Shown here piece by piece: positions 1 to 7,963 of a stretch of DNA of 59,447 nucleotides (its first letter is position 1; every line of letters starts with the position of its first letter). A program made the position numbers and the translations under genes. Origin of the DNA: Clostridia bacterium (GTDB lineage: Bacteria; Bacillota; Clostridia; Oscillospirales; CAG-272); NCBI GenBank assembly GCA_017622085.1, contig JAGARU010000029.1:1-59447 (forward strand). Reading direction: 5' to 3'. The notes below the pieces were generated by a model. That model was not told the origin of the DNA, ran no database searches, and saw only the letters and a program-made list of their open reading frames with translations.

Positions 1-73
1 GCCCAAGCGGCTCAGCGGGCGACTCCGCGACCGCTCGGCTTTGGATTTTTCTTTTTCGTTTGTTTGCGGTGCG

Positions 74-131
74 GGCGTGTGCTTGTCTCGGCGAGCGCAG
101 CGAGCCGACTTGTATAAGACAAGCACACGCC
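74..131. repeat. Large imperfect hairpin (15-bp outer stem)
   Basis: Positions 74-88 and 117-131 are perfect 15-nt inverted repeats (GGCGTGTGCTTGTCT and its complement). A second small stem (TCGGC/GCCGA) lies inside. There is no T-run typical of a terminator. Hairpins of this kind occur in non-coding parts of clostridial mobile elements, which fits the accessory genes that follow, but I cannot assign a role such as oriT or replication. Otherwise I see nothing in bases 1-190. Confidence 0.6.
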
Positions 132-195
132 ACGGTGCCAAGGTGGAAATTCTATTCTTCAACTTGAAGTTGAAAAGCCGTCAAAAAACAAGTTA

Positions 196-224
196 TTGAC
201 TATCGGAGGCTTAGATGTTATACT
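196..224 (+). promoter_or_regulatory. Sigma-A-type promoter of the XRE gene
   Basis: TTGACT at 196-201 and TATACT at 219-224 are separated by exactly 17 bp, about 40 nt before the start codon of the regulator at 268. A short palindrome around the -10 (GTATAC) could be an autoregulatory site; that part is inference. Confidence 0.7.
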
Positions 225-267
225 GTATACAGAATCCGGATTCAATCAAGCATGAGAGGTAACATAC

Positions 268-1341
268 ATGACTATTGGTGAAAGAATCAAAGAATTGCGA
301 AAGAAAAATGACCTGACGCAAGAAAAGCTGGCGGAATATCTCTGCGTATCGTTTCAGGCCGTGTCTAAATGGGAATGCGGACAGTCTTGCCCCGATCTGG
401 CACTCATATCTCCTATGACGAGACTGTTTCATGTCTCCGCTGATGATCTGTTGGGTTTGACACCGGAAAAGACCGACGAGCGAAAGGCTTATTTCGATGC
501 CGAGTACCATCAGTACTGGAAAAAGGATGACCACGAGGCTGATTTGGAGATCGCCCGTCAGGCAGTAGCGGAATATCCGACGGATTATCGCTATTTGGAA
601 TGGCTGGCAACCGACGAGTGGTACGTCGGCTACAGCGTGAAATACTGGGGCACTGAAACCGAAAAGGAACTATTGGCCTCCTGCATCCGTCATTATGAAA
701 TGATCTTGGAGGACTGTACCGACAACGATTTGCGTTGCCAGGCTATATCGGGACTTGTCCATGCGTACACATCGAGACGGCAACCGGAGGAAGCGAAAAA
801 GTATGCGCTTATGTACCCCGACAAGCCCGAGACGAGTCGGGACGATTTGCTCATGCTCTGCGTAGAGGGTGAAGAAAAGAAGCGGTTGTTCCAAAAGGCG
901 GTGCGCGAAGGGCTCATGAACCTCTGTCCCGCGCTTGATTACCTACGGAAGTTTGGGGACTCCCCGTGTGAGGAGATTTTAGATGCAACGGAAGCCATCA
1001 TTAAAGCTGTTATTCCCGATGGTAACTATCAGCATTTTCATATCACACTATCTCTTGTTTATCTGGAAAGGGCTCGGATTGCTATGAGAGCAGATGATCA
1101 TGAAACAGCCATGAATGCTATCCAAAAGGCATCTACCCATGCGATTGCATTTGACCAAATGGATATTTCTGGGATTGAGGCATACACCTGTCCGGTATTG
1201 GATGGATACACGGTGGATCACTCAAAGGATAGAAGAACAGATTGGACCCTGGTAGGCAGTATTCAAGAAAGTCTTACTGGCGATAATGTTTTTGCTCCTC
1301 TCCGCGAGCGGGAGGATTTTCAATCCATCGTCAATCCATGA
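268..1341 (+). CDS. XRE-family regulator with long TPR-like C-terminal domain
   Basis: A 357-residue protein. Residues 1-65 are a clear lambda-repressor-type helix-turn-helix (IGERIKELRKKNDLTQEKLA, then VSFQAVSKWECGQSCPD), ending in the DDLLG segment typical of Firmicutes XRE regulators. Residues 85-357 are helical, with several tryptophan/tyrosine-containing repeats resembling tetratricopeptide-type peptide- or ligand-sensing domains. The start at 268 is supported by GAGAGG 13 bases upstream. It stands alone between its own promoter and a terminator at 1385. Likely a cytoplasmic transcriptional regulator of unknown target; similar regulators are common cargo of clostridial conjugative elements. 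Confidence 0.85.
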   Translation: MTIGERIKELRKKNDLTQEKLAEYLCVSFQAVSKWECGQSCPDLALISPMTRLFHVSADDLLGLTPEKTDERKAYFDAEYHQYWKKDDHEADLEIARQAVAEYPTDYRYLEWLATDEWYVGYSVKYWGTETEKELLASCIRHYEMILEDCTDNDLRCQAISGLVHAYTSRRQPEEAKKYALMYPDKPETSRDDLLMLCVEGEEKKRLFQKAVREGLMNLCPALDYLRKFGDSPCEEILDATEAIIKAVIPDGNYQHFHITLSLVYLERARIAMRADDHETAMNAIQKASTHAIAFDQMDISGIEAYTCPVLDGYTVDHSKDRRTDWTLVGSIQESLTGDNVFAPLREREDFQSIVNP

Positions 1342-1384
1342 TTGACCGACCCGCATCGTGCAGGGCTTTATACCACATAACTTT

Positions 1385-1409
1385 AGGGAGCCGCAAAGCT
1401 CCCTTTTGT
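1385..1409 (+). terminator. Intrinsic terminator after the XRE gene
   Basis: AGGGAGC (1385-1391) pairs with GCTCCCT (1398-1404) across a six-base loop, followed by a short T-rich run. Confidence 0.75.
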
Positions 1410-1428
1410 TGTTTATGTGGGAATCGGA

Positions 1429-2067
1429 TCAGCCTTGCATGACGATATATCTTAGGTATTTCTTCTGAATGCTCTTTCTGCGACGCCTGACAGTCGTGTT
1501 ATTGACGTTCTGCATCTGCGCGATTTCTACGAAGCCAAGTCCTGCCATGTAGTGATTCAGCGTTTCGGTTTCCGCAACGGTTAAACGCATTTGATGGATG
1601 ATCGTATCGACCTTGGTGTAGTCTTCAATCTCGTTTTCAGTCTCGAAATCAATGGAAGCGTCTGCTGGCGAGCACTCCTCAATGCTGATCGTCTTGTAAA
1701 CGGACAGATATTCCTTCTCAATGTATCGCAGAGCGTGTCTGTAGCAGGCAAAGCGGACAGTCAGCAATTCGCCTTTACGGTTCTGACAAGCCAGGTCGTC
1801 CAGATTGTGACCCATATAGTGGCAAAGAAAGCAGATCACTTCGGACGCGAGATCGTAACCGTCCGAGAAGGTCGTGTTGTAGCCCTTGGTGTGATAGATA
1901 TCCTCAACCAATCCGGCATACAGCTTGTCAAGAGAACGCGGATGGTGTGCAAACCGCATCATTTTCTTGATGGCAGACAATGCGATACACTCACCGATAT
2001 GCTGAACGTTTTCAGCGGTGATCCTTACGTTTTCGTTGGTGATTCTTTCTTTGGTTTCGATTTTCAT
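1429..2067 (-). CDS. Sigma-70-like / HTH DNA-binding protein
   Basis: A 212-residue protein, start supported by GGGAGGT eight bases before the ATG at 2067. The last 45 residues (TVAETETLNHYMAGLGFVEI, then a segment with TTVRRRRKSIQKKYLRYI) have the layout of a sigma region 4 helix-turn-helix: helix, turn, recognition helix, basic tail. The N-terminal 150 residues are helical and Cys/His-containing but not a recognisable sigma region 2. Such short sigma-like proteins are frequent in clostridial integrative elements. It lies opposite the flanking genes, with a hairpin (2225-2248) upstream. Activity as a true sigma factor is unproven; a plain HTH regulator is the alternative. Confidence 0.6.
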   Translation of the reverse strand: MKIETKERITNENVRITAENVQHIGECIALSAIKKMMRFAHHPRSLDKLYAGLVEDIYHTKGYNTTFSDGYDLASEVICFLCHYMGHNLDDLACQNRKGELLTVRFACYRHALRYIEKEYLSVYKTISIEECSPADASIDFETENEIEDYTKVDTIIHQMRLTVAETETLNHYMAGLGFVEIAQMQNVNNTTVRRRRKSIQKKYLRYIVMQG

Positions 2068-2394
2068 TTTCTATACCTCCCGATTTTTATTTTGCCTTTC
2101 GGCAGGGTCGGGGGAGCATAGGTCGGGTGTTGGGCATGCTCATTTGAGGTATAGTGTGCAGATGTCAACGAAGTGTATAGTCTCTTGCCAGTACGCGAAA
2201 AAATATTGCTTGTGAATAAAGAAAAAGCCAAGTATTGCTACTTGACTTTCTCGATAACTATTTCATTTTTCAGCGATAATTTTTCACGTTGACAGATGCG
2301 AGAGCTATGCTACACTGGACACGGACGAAAGGCAAAAATCGGGATGATTTTATATTTATATTCGCATACTCTCCGTGCTCCTGATTTTTCTGCC
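2068..2394. other. Intergenic region between divergent genes
   Basis: No open reading frame that looks real. An imperfect minus-strand hairpin at 2225-2248 (AAGTCAAGTA, loop GCAA, TACTTGGCTT, then T-run) looks like a terminator facing the sigma-like gene. The segment 2137-2172 contains repeated TATAGTGT/GTGTATAG blocks that could be a regulatory site of the sigma-like gene. I could not place a convincing minus-strand promoter. Confidence 0.4.
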
Positions 2395-2423
2395 TTTACA
2401 AAAACTGATTTTTATGCTATAAT
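2395..2423 (+). promoter_or_regulatory. Promoter of the two-component genes
   Basis: TTTACA (2395-2400), 17-bp spacer, TATAAT (2418-2423) with an upstream TG (extended -10), 45 nt before the LytTR gene. Confidence 0.8.
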
Positions 2424-2467
2424 AAAAAAGTCATAATCAACACATATGCAGAAATGGAGATTATACC

Positions 2468-3166
2468 ATGACCTACCGCATTGCCATCTGCGACGACGAG
2501 CAGAACCAAATTGAATATCTGACCTCCGTTGTATCTGCATGGAGCAACGAAAACGGTCATATCTGCGAGATTCGCACCTTTCCCTCCGCAGAGGCATTCC
2601 TGTTTGCATATGAGGATGACAAAGCATACGACATTCTGCTTCTTGACATTGAGATGAAGCATATAACAGGCGTCGATCTGGCGAAAAGTATTCGCAAGAA
2701 GGATCAGACCGTGCAGATCATCTTCATCACGGGCTATTCCGAGTACATCTCCGAGGGCTACGAGGTGGCTGCACTCCACTACCTTATGAAGCCTGTCAGT
2801 AAGCAAAAGCTGTTTTCGGTGCTGGATAGAGCCGCCGAGAAGATCAAGCAGAACGAAAAGTGCCTCAATCTCCCCCTATCCGGTGAAATCGTTCGCGTCC
2901 CTCTCCATGAAATCAAGTATCTGGACGTTCACCAGAATTACGTCACCGTCCACGGCAAGGCAGACTATACCGTTAAGCGTACGCTGGGTGAGTTTGAAGG
3001 CCTTTTGGATAGCCGCTTTACCAGAGTTGGCCGCGCCATGATTATCAATCTCACTTACATCAGGCGCGTCACCAAGACCGACGTGTATCTCTCGGACGGA
3101 ACGGTTTTGCCCCTGCCTCGCGGTGCATACGAGCCGTTGAACCGCGCCATTATCACACACACCTAA
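2468..3166 (+). CDS. LytTR-family response regulator
   Basis: A 232-residue response regulator. Residues 1-120 form a receiver domain: acidic cluster ICDDEQ near residue 7, phosphoacceptor Asp in LLLDIEM near residue 56, and conserved KP (YLMKPVSK) near residue 107. Residues 135-232 form a LytTR DNA-binding domain (EIKYLDVHQNYVTVHG, then FTRVGRAMIINLTYI). This is the AgrA/VirR type that binds paired 9-bp direct repeats. It is followed 10 bases later by its cognate kinase gene. Context suggests control of the ABC exporter downstream, by inference. Confidence 0.92.
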   Translation: MTYRIAICDDEQNQIEYLTSVVSAWSNENGHICEIRTFPSAEAFLFAYEDDKAYDILLLDIEMKHITGVDLAKSIRKKDQTVQIIFITGYSEYISEGYEVAALHYLMKPVSKQKLFSVLDRAAEKIKQNEKCLNLPLSGEIVRVPLHEIKYLDVHQNYVTVHGKADYTVKRTLGEFEGLLDSRFTRVGRAMIINLTYIRRVTKTDVYLSDGTVLPLPRGAYEPLNRAIITHT

Positions 3167-3176
3167 GGAGGCTGCC

Positions 3177-3839
3177 ATGTCATTCTTTTCCCGACAAGTG
3201 GATAAACGCCTCGCCGCCTATCAGCGAGAGCTGATCGACACTCACTATCAAGAGGTAGAGACCATGTACCGTCAGATTCGCGGTTGGCGGCACGATTACC
3301 GCAACCATATCCAGACCATGAAGGTACTGGCCGCAAACGGAGATATGGAGGGTATCAAGGCTTATCTGGATAAGCTGGACACCGATCTTTCCACCGTAGA
3401 TACCGTGGTCAAAACGGGCAACAGCATGGCGGATGCCATCCTGAACAGTAAGATCTCTCTTGCCAAATCCAAGGAGATCACCGTCAAGGTGGATGCTCAT
3501 ATTCCCGTGGAGCTGAAAATGTCCGAGCTGGATCTCTGTGTCATCATTGGCAACCTGTTCGACAACGCTATTGAAGCCAGCCTCACTCTGCCGCCTGACG
3601 AGCGCATGATCCGCGTGTATATGGATATGAAAAACACCCAGCTTTACATATCCTTCACCAATCTAACCGCTACGGCCAAGCTCCCCAAGGTTGGCAAGGG
3701 CTTCCGTACCACCAAGGGAGAGGGTCACGGCTTTGGGCTCGTCCGCATCGACAACATCATTGAGCGTCTGGACGGCTACCTCTCACGAAACAGCGAGGAT
3801 GGGGCGTTTACCACCGAGATTCTGATCCCGCAGGTGTAA
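3177..3839 (+). CDS. GHKL sensor histidine kinase lacking a sensor domain
   Basis: A 220-residue kinase made only of the catalytic core. The H-box is near residue 35 (GWRHDYRNHIQTM), the N-box is GNLFDNAIEAS, and the G-box is GHGFGLVRI near the C-terminus. Family members (AgrC/NatK type) normally carry five to seven membrane helices before the H-box; none is present here, so it is either a soluble kinase or a truncated form. AAGGAGG precedes the ATG, which confirms the start and makes an in-frame N-terminal extension unlikely. Translation is probably coupled to the response regulator, whose stop is 10 bases upstream. Confidence 0.88.
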   Translation: MSFFSRQVDKRLAAYQRELIDTHYQEVETMYRQIRGWRHDYRNHIQTMKVLAANGDMEGIKAYLDKLDTDLSTVDTVVKTGNSMADAILNSKISLAKSKEITVKVDAHIPVELKMSELDLCVIIGNLFDNAIEASLTLPPDERMIRVYMDMKNTQLYISFTNLTATAKLPKVGKGFRTTKGEGHGFGLVRIDNIIERLDGYLSRNSEDGAFTTEILIPQV

Positions 3840-3879
3840 CCCGACAACGTATTTTACAATTCGTCCCCCGAAAATAACG

Positions 3880-3914
3880 ATTCGTCCCCAAAATCACACG
3901 GGGACGAATTTTTG
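3880..3914 (+). terminator. Terminator or attenuator between kinase and ABC genes
   Basis: ATTCGTCCCC (3880-3889) pairs perfectly with GGGGACGAAT (3900-3909), followed by TTTTT. An additional direct copy of TTCGTCCCC lies just upstream near 3870. It ends only 35 bases before the ABC transporter start, so read-through would couple the two units. Confidence 0.75.
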
Positions 3915-3948
3915 TGATATGATAGGGGCAGAAAGGATGGTGATCTTC

Positions 3949-5814
3949 GTGAAGAAAGACAAGGAAAAGAAACCGAAGAAAGAAAAGCCACCAAAACCAA
4001 AGTACAATATGTGGCAAAACTCCTGGTACATGATCAAGCTGGCATGGAGCATCAAGGAAAAGAAGGTGCCACTTCTGTGTTTGGCAGTTACGGTGCTGGC
4101 GGTAGCGAGCAATCTGGTGAACTTGTACATTTCTCCCGCTATTCTCGGGGCTTTGGAGCGGAAGGCATCGCTGACAGAACTACTGCTGACGATCCTGCTG
4201 TTTGTGGGTGGGGTCATGCTTCTGTCGGCTTTGACAGCTTATGTGAACCAAAATACGATGTTTGGGCGTATTACAGTGCGCTGTGAGCTGCTTGCACAAA
4301 TTAACGATAAGGCTTGCCATACATCCTATTCGAATTTGGACGATCAAAGGTTTTCTATGCTGTTCAGTAAATCGTTGAATTCAATCAGCGGAAACCAGCA
4401 GGCTACGGAGGCAATCTGGAACACGCTGACGTCTCTCTGGACGAATCTGATAGGCTTTATCATCTACCTGTTTTTGTTAAGCCGTATTCCTATTCTTCTG
4501 TTATGCGTAATTCTGGCTACAACATTGCTTCAATATTTTGCAAATCGCCGGGTGAATGGATATGCATACCGACACCGTGACGAGCAAGCAAAACCGAGTC
4601 GGGAAACAACTTACCTCAATAGCATTACGTTGGATTGGACAGCAGCTAAAGACATCCGCATTTTCGGTCTTCGTCCATGGATCGAGGAACTGTATCAAAA
4701 AGGCGTAGATACCTTGCTGGCCTTTTCCAAAAAGCAGAACACAGTACAGCTGATTGCCCATGCAGTTAACCTCGTCACCGCTTTTCTACGGAACGGAATC
4801 GCATATGCGTACTTGATTTACATGGTCGTCAGCGGCGGCCTTTCCGTGGCAGAATTCCTGCTACTGTTTACGGCGGTGCAAGGCTTTACTTCATGGGTGT
4901 CCGGAATATTGGATACGTTCAACACACTCTACACGCAAAGCTTGGAGATTTCAACAGTACGGGAATATTTAGATTATTCCGAGCCGTTCACCTTTGATAG
5001 CGGCGTCCCCCTGTCTCCCGAATCCGAAACGAATTATGAACTGAAACTGGAAAACGTCTCTTTCCGCTATCCTGGCGCGGAAATTGATACCTTAACGAAC
5101 ATCAACCTAACCCTGCATCCGGGCGAAAAGCTGGCGGTAGTGGGTTTGAACGGTGCGGGTAAAACCACGCTGATCAAGCTCATGTGTGGCTTCTACGATC
5201 CCACCGAGGGACGGGTACTGCTTAATGGTATCGATATCCGAACTTATAATCGAGCAGATTACTATTCCATGTTTTCAGCTGTGTTCCAGAACTTTTCTCT
5301 GCTTGCCGCCACCATAGCGGTTAACATAGCCCAAAATGATAGAGAGATCAACATGGATCGAGTCAAGGCCTGTGCCGATAAAGCCGGTCTGCTGAACAAG
5401 ATCGAAATCCTACCCGATGGCTTCAACACCTATCTGAACCGCGAGGTTTACGATAATGCAATCATGCTTTCGGGCGGCGAGACCCAGCGTCTCATGCTGG
5501 CGAGGGCACTTTATAAGGATGCTCCCTTTGTTATTTTGGACGAGCCCACCGCAGCTCTTGACCCCATAGCAGAATCAGAGATGTACCAAAAGTACAATGA
5601 AATGACAAAGGGAAAATCCTCGGTGTATATTTCTCACCGTCTGGCCTCTACCCGCTTTTGTGACCGCATCATTTATATTGAAAACTCAGTGATCCGCGAG
5701 GAGGGCACCCACGAGGAGCTGATCCGTCGTAGTGGACGGTACGCAGAGCTGTTTGCGGTGCAAAGCCAATACTATCAGGAAGGAGACAAGCATCATGAAG
5801 AAAGTGCAAGTTGA
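3949..5814 (+). CDS. ABC exporter half-transporter (membrane + ATPase), subunit 1
   Basis: About 621 residues. A lysine-rich cytoplasmic N-terminus precedes a six-helix exporter-type membrane domain, then an ATPase domain with Walker A (GLNGAGKTT), signature (LSGGETQR), Walker B (VILDEPTA) and H-loop (ISHR). The GTG at 3949 is preferred over the ATG codons at 3919 and 3937 because AGGATGG sits eight bases before it. It overlaps the start of the second half-transporter by 20 nt, so the two are translated together and most likely form a heterodimeric exporter for a peptide, drug or lipid. The substrate cannot be read from sequence. Confidence 0.88.
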   Translation: MKKDKEKKPKKEKPPKPKYNMWQNSWYMIKLAWSIKEKKVPLLCLAVTVLAVASNLVNLYISPAILGALERKASLTELLLTILLFVGGVMLLSALTAYVNQNTMFGRITVRCELLAQINDKACHTSYSNLDDQRFSMLFSKSLNSISGNQQATEAIWNTLTSLWTNLIGFIIYLFLLSRIPILLLCVILATTLLQYFANRRVNGYAYRHRDEQAKPSRETTYLNSITLDWTAAKDIRIFGLRPWIEELYQKGVDTLLAFSKKQNTVQLIAHAVNLVTAFLRNGIAYAYLIYMVVSGGLSVAEFLLLFTAVQGFTSWVSGILDTFNTLYTQSLEISTVREYLDYSEPFTFDSGVPLSPESETNYELKLENVSFRYPGAEIDTLTNINLTLHPGEKLAVVGLNGAGKTTLIKLMCGFYDPTEGRVLLNGIDIRTYNRADYYSMFSAVFQNFSLLAATIAVNIAQNDREINMDRVKACADKAGLLNKIEILPDGFNTYLNREVYDNAIMLSGGETQRLMLARALYKDAPFVILDEPTAALDPIAESEMYQKYNEMTKGKSSVYISHRLASTRFCDRIIYIENSVIREEGTHEELIRRSGRYAELFAVQSQYYQEGDKHHEESAS

Positions 5815-7687
5815 AAAGCGAGTGACATGGGCGGAAATCTTCAAAGACATCACCCGCGCACGAGCTCTTATCCATAAGTATCGTCCCCAAATGGTTCTGA
5901 TTCGGTGGTTGCGTGTTATTTTTGATGCATTGACTCCTTATGTTGGTATCTATCTTTCAGCTCAACTGATTGACGAATTGACAGGAGCGCGTGACCCCGA
6001 TCGTCTGAAAATACTGATTTGGAGCATACTTCTCTCTGCTGCTGTCATCGCGGTGGTATCCGTCCTGTTGAACAGATGGCTCCTGAAATCAGCTGATTAT
6101 CTCTGGCACACCATTCAATGGATCTATGGCGACAAAATGCTCAGGATGGACTATACGGATATCGACGACACTTCACGACACGAGCTGTTAGAAAAGATCA
6201 ATCAGAATCAAACCACTGGCGGTTGGGGAATTTATCATGCGCTTTACCCCTTTGAAAATCTTGTTTCAGCTCTTCTTCAGATATTGGGTGGAGCTGTACT
6301 GACCGTAACTCTTTTTACCAGTCGTGTGCCCGATAGCGCCGGGAGCTTGACAGCTTTGAATCATCCGCTATTTATCTTGCTCATAGTGATCATAATGCTA
6401 TTCATCACTTGGTTGGCTCCTGCCCTGTCAAATCGTGCGGGGAGTTATTGGGTGAAAAATAGGCATCAGCACTTAATGGCAAATCGTTTGTCCAGTTGCT
6501 ACTTCAAATTAGCCTCCCAAAAGGAATTAGCAACCGATATCCGTATGTACAGGCAGGATACAATCTATTCGAAATATGTTCGAGATAAAAAAGGGACGTT
6601 TTTTTCCAAGGGCGAATTTGCCAAATATGCGCAAGGCTCGATGGGGTTCCTGTCCTCTGCTTCTGCTACCGTTTCGATAATTTTTACCGGTGTAGTCTAT
6701 GTTTTTGTTTGCCTGAAAGCCTGGGGCGGTGCCTTTGGTATCGGATCTGTGACCCAGTATATCGCTGCTATCACAGCTGTGTCGGGCGGCATGGCAACCC
6801 TCATCTCGACCATGGGCAAACTACGGAATAATGCCCCCTTTTTGAAACTAATATTTGAATTTTTGGATATTCCCAACAATATGTACCAAGGCTCCCTTAC
6901 TGTAGAAAAGCGCCGCGACCGCGACTACGAGGTGGAATTCCGTGACGTGTCCTTCAAGTATCCGGGGAGCGAGCAGTATGTCCTTCGCCACGTAAACATG
7001 AAATTTAAGGTCGGTAGCCGTTTGGCCGTAGTGGGCATGAACGGCTCGGGTAAGACCACCTTCATCAAGCTTCTGTGCCGCCTCTACGATCCCACCGAGG
7101 GAATTATCCTCCTAAACGGTATTGACATCCGCAAATATAACTACCTCGACTATATGATGATCTTCTCGGTGGTCTTTCAGGACTTCCGCCTGTTTGCATT
7201 GAAATTAGGTGAGAATGTGGCATCGGGACGTGATTATGATCCCGATTTGGTGACCGAGTGCCTCATCAAAGCCGGCTTTGGAGACCGTCTCAAAGCCCTG
7301 CCCGACGGACTGGAGACCTATCTCTATAAGGATTACACCCCCGAAGGTATCGACATCTCCGGCGGCGAAGCCCAAAAGATCGCCATCGCCAGAGCCCTAT
7401 ACAAGGATGCTCCCTTCATCATCCTCGACGAACCCACCGCCGCACTCGACCCCATTGCCGAGGCTGAGATCTACAGCAAGTTCAACGACATAGCCGGCGA
7501 TAAGACGGCCATCTATATTTCCCACCGCCTCTCCTCCTGCAAGTTCTGCGACGAGATCGCCGTCTTCCACGAGGGGCAGGTCATCCAGAAAGGAAGCCAT
7601 TCCGAGCTTCTGGCAGACGAATCGGGAAAATATTTTGAGCTTTGGAATGCGCAGGCGCAGTATTATACTGAAAAAGAAACGACTTGA
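5795..7687 (+). CDS. ABC exporter half-transporter (membrane + ATPase), subunit 2
   Basis: About 630 residues; start at ATG 5795 after AGGAAGGAG. A six-helix exporter domain is followed by an ATPase with Walker A (GMNGSGKTT), signature (ISGGEAQK), Walker B (IILDEPTA) and H-loop (ISHR). Both ATPase sites of the pair keep the consensus catalytic Glu after Walker B, so I see no sign of a degenerate site. The gene closes the unit and is followed by a terminator at 7693. Confidence 0.88.
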   Translation: MKKVQVEKRVTWAEIFKDITRARALIHKYRPQMVLIRWLRVIFDALTPYVGIYLSAQLIDELTGARDPDRLKILIWSILLSAAVIAVVSVLLNRWLLKSADYLWHTIQWIYGDKMLRMDYTDIDDTSRHELLEKINQNQTTGGWGIYHALYPFENLVSALLQILGGAVLTVTLFTSRVPDSAGSLTALNHPLFILLIVIIMLFITWLAPALSNRAGSYWVKNRHQHLMANRLSSCYFKLASQKELATDIRMYRQDTIYSKYVRDKKGTFFSKGEFAKYAQGSMGFLSSASATVSIIFTGVVYVFVCLKAWGGAFGIGSVTQYIAAITAVSGGMATLISTMGKLRNNAPFLKLIFEFLDIPNNMYQGSLTVEKRRDRDYEVEFRDVSFKYPGSEQYVLRHVNMKFKVGSRLAVVGMNGSGKTTFIKLLCRLYDPTEGIILLNGIDIRKYNYLDYMMIFSVVFQDFRLFALKLGENVASGRDYDPDLVTECLIKAGFGDRLKALPDGLETYLYKDYTPEGIDISGGEAQKIAIARALYKDAPFIILDEPTAALDPIAEAEIYSKFNDIAGDKTAIYISHRLSSCKFCDEIAVFHEGQVIQKGSHSELLADESGKYFELWNAQAQYYTEKETT

Positions 7688-7692
7688 TTTTT

Positions 7693-7735
7693 CACCTACC
7701 ATATGGTTTATTGTCCGTATGGTAGGTGCGTTTTT
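7693..7735 (+). terminator. Terminator after the ABC exporter
   Basis: CACCTACCATA (7693-7703) pairs with TATGGTAGGTG (7718-7728), then CGTTTTTG. Confidence 0.75.
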
Positions 7736-7827
7736 GTTTGCGGTATAATAAAAATGGCCAGTATGCTATACTTGGTACACAGAAGATTAATCTTAGGGAT
7801 ATCTACAAGTAATTAACACAAATGGCA

Positions 7828-7856
7828 TTGATTTTTGCGCATAAATATGGTAAAAT
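7828..7856 (+). promoter_or_regulatory. Promoter of the DUF4365-like gene
   Basis: TTGATT (7828-7833), 17-bp spacer, TAAAAT (7851-7856) with TG one base before the -10. Confidence 0.65.
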
Positions 7857-7963
7857 AATAATGAATATTCGGCTTGTTTCTTGTATTTTGCTTGAAAGTG
7901 TCGAAATAATAACTTGATGACATGGCTAATATATTGCATTGTCAAAGAACGAGGGGTGAAATC

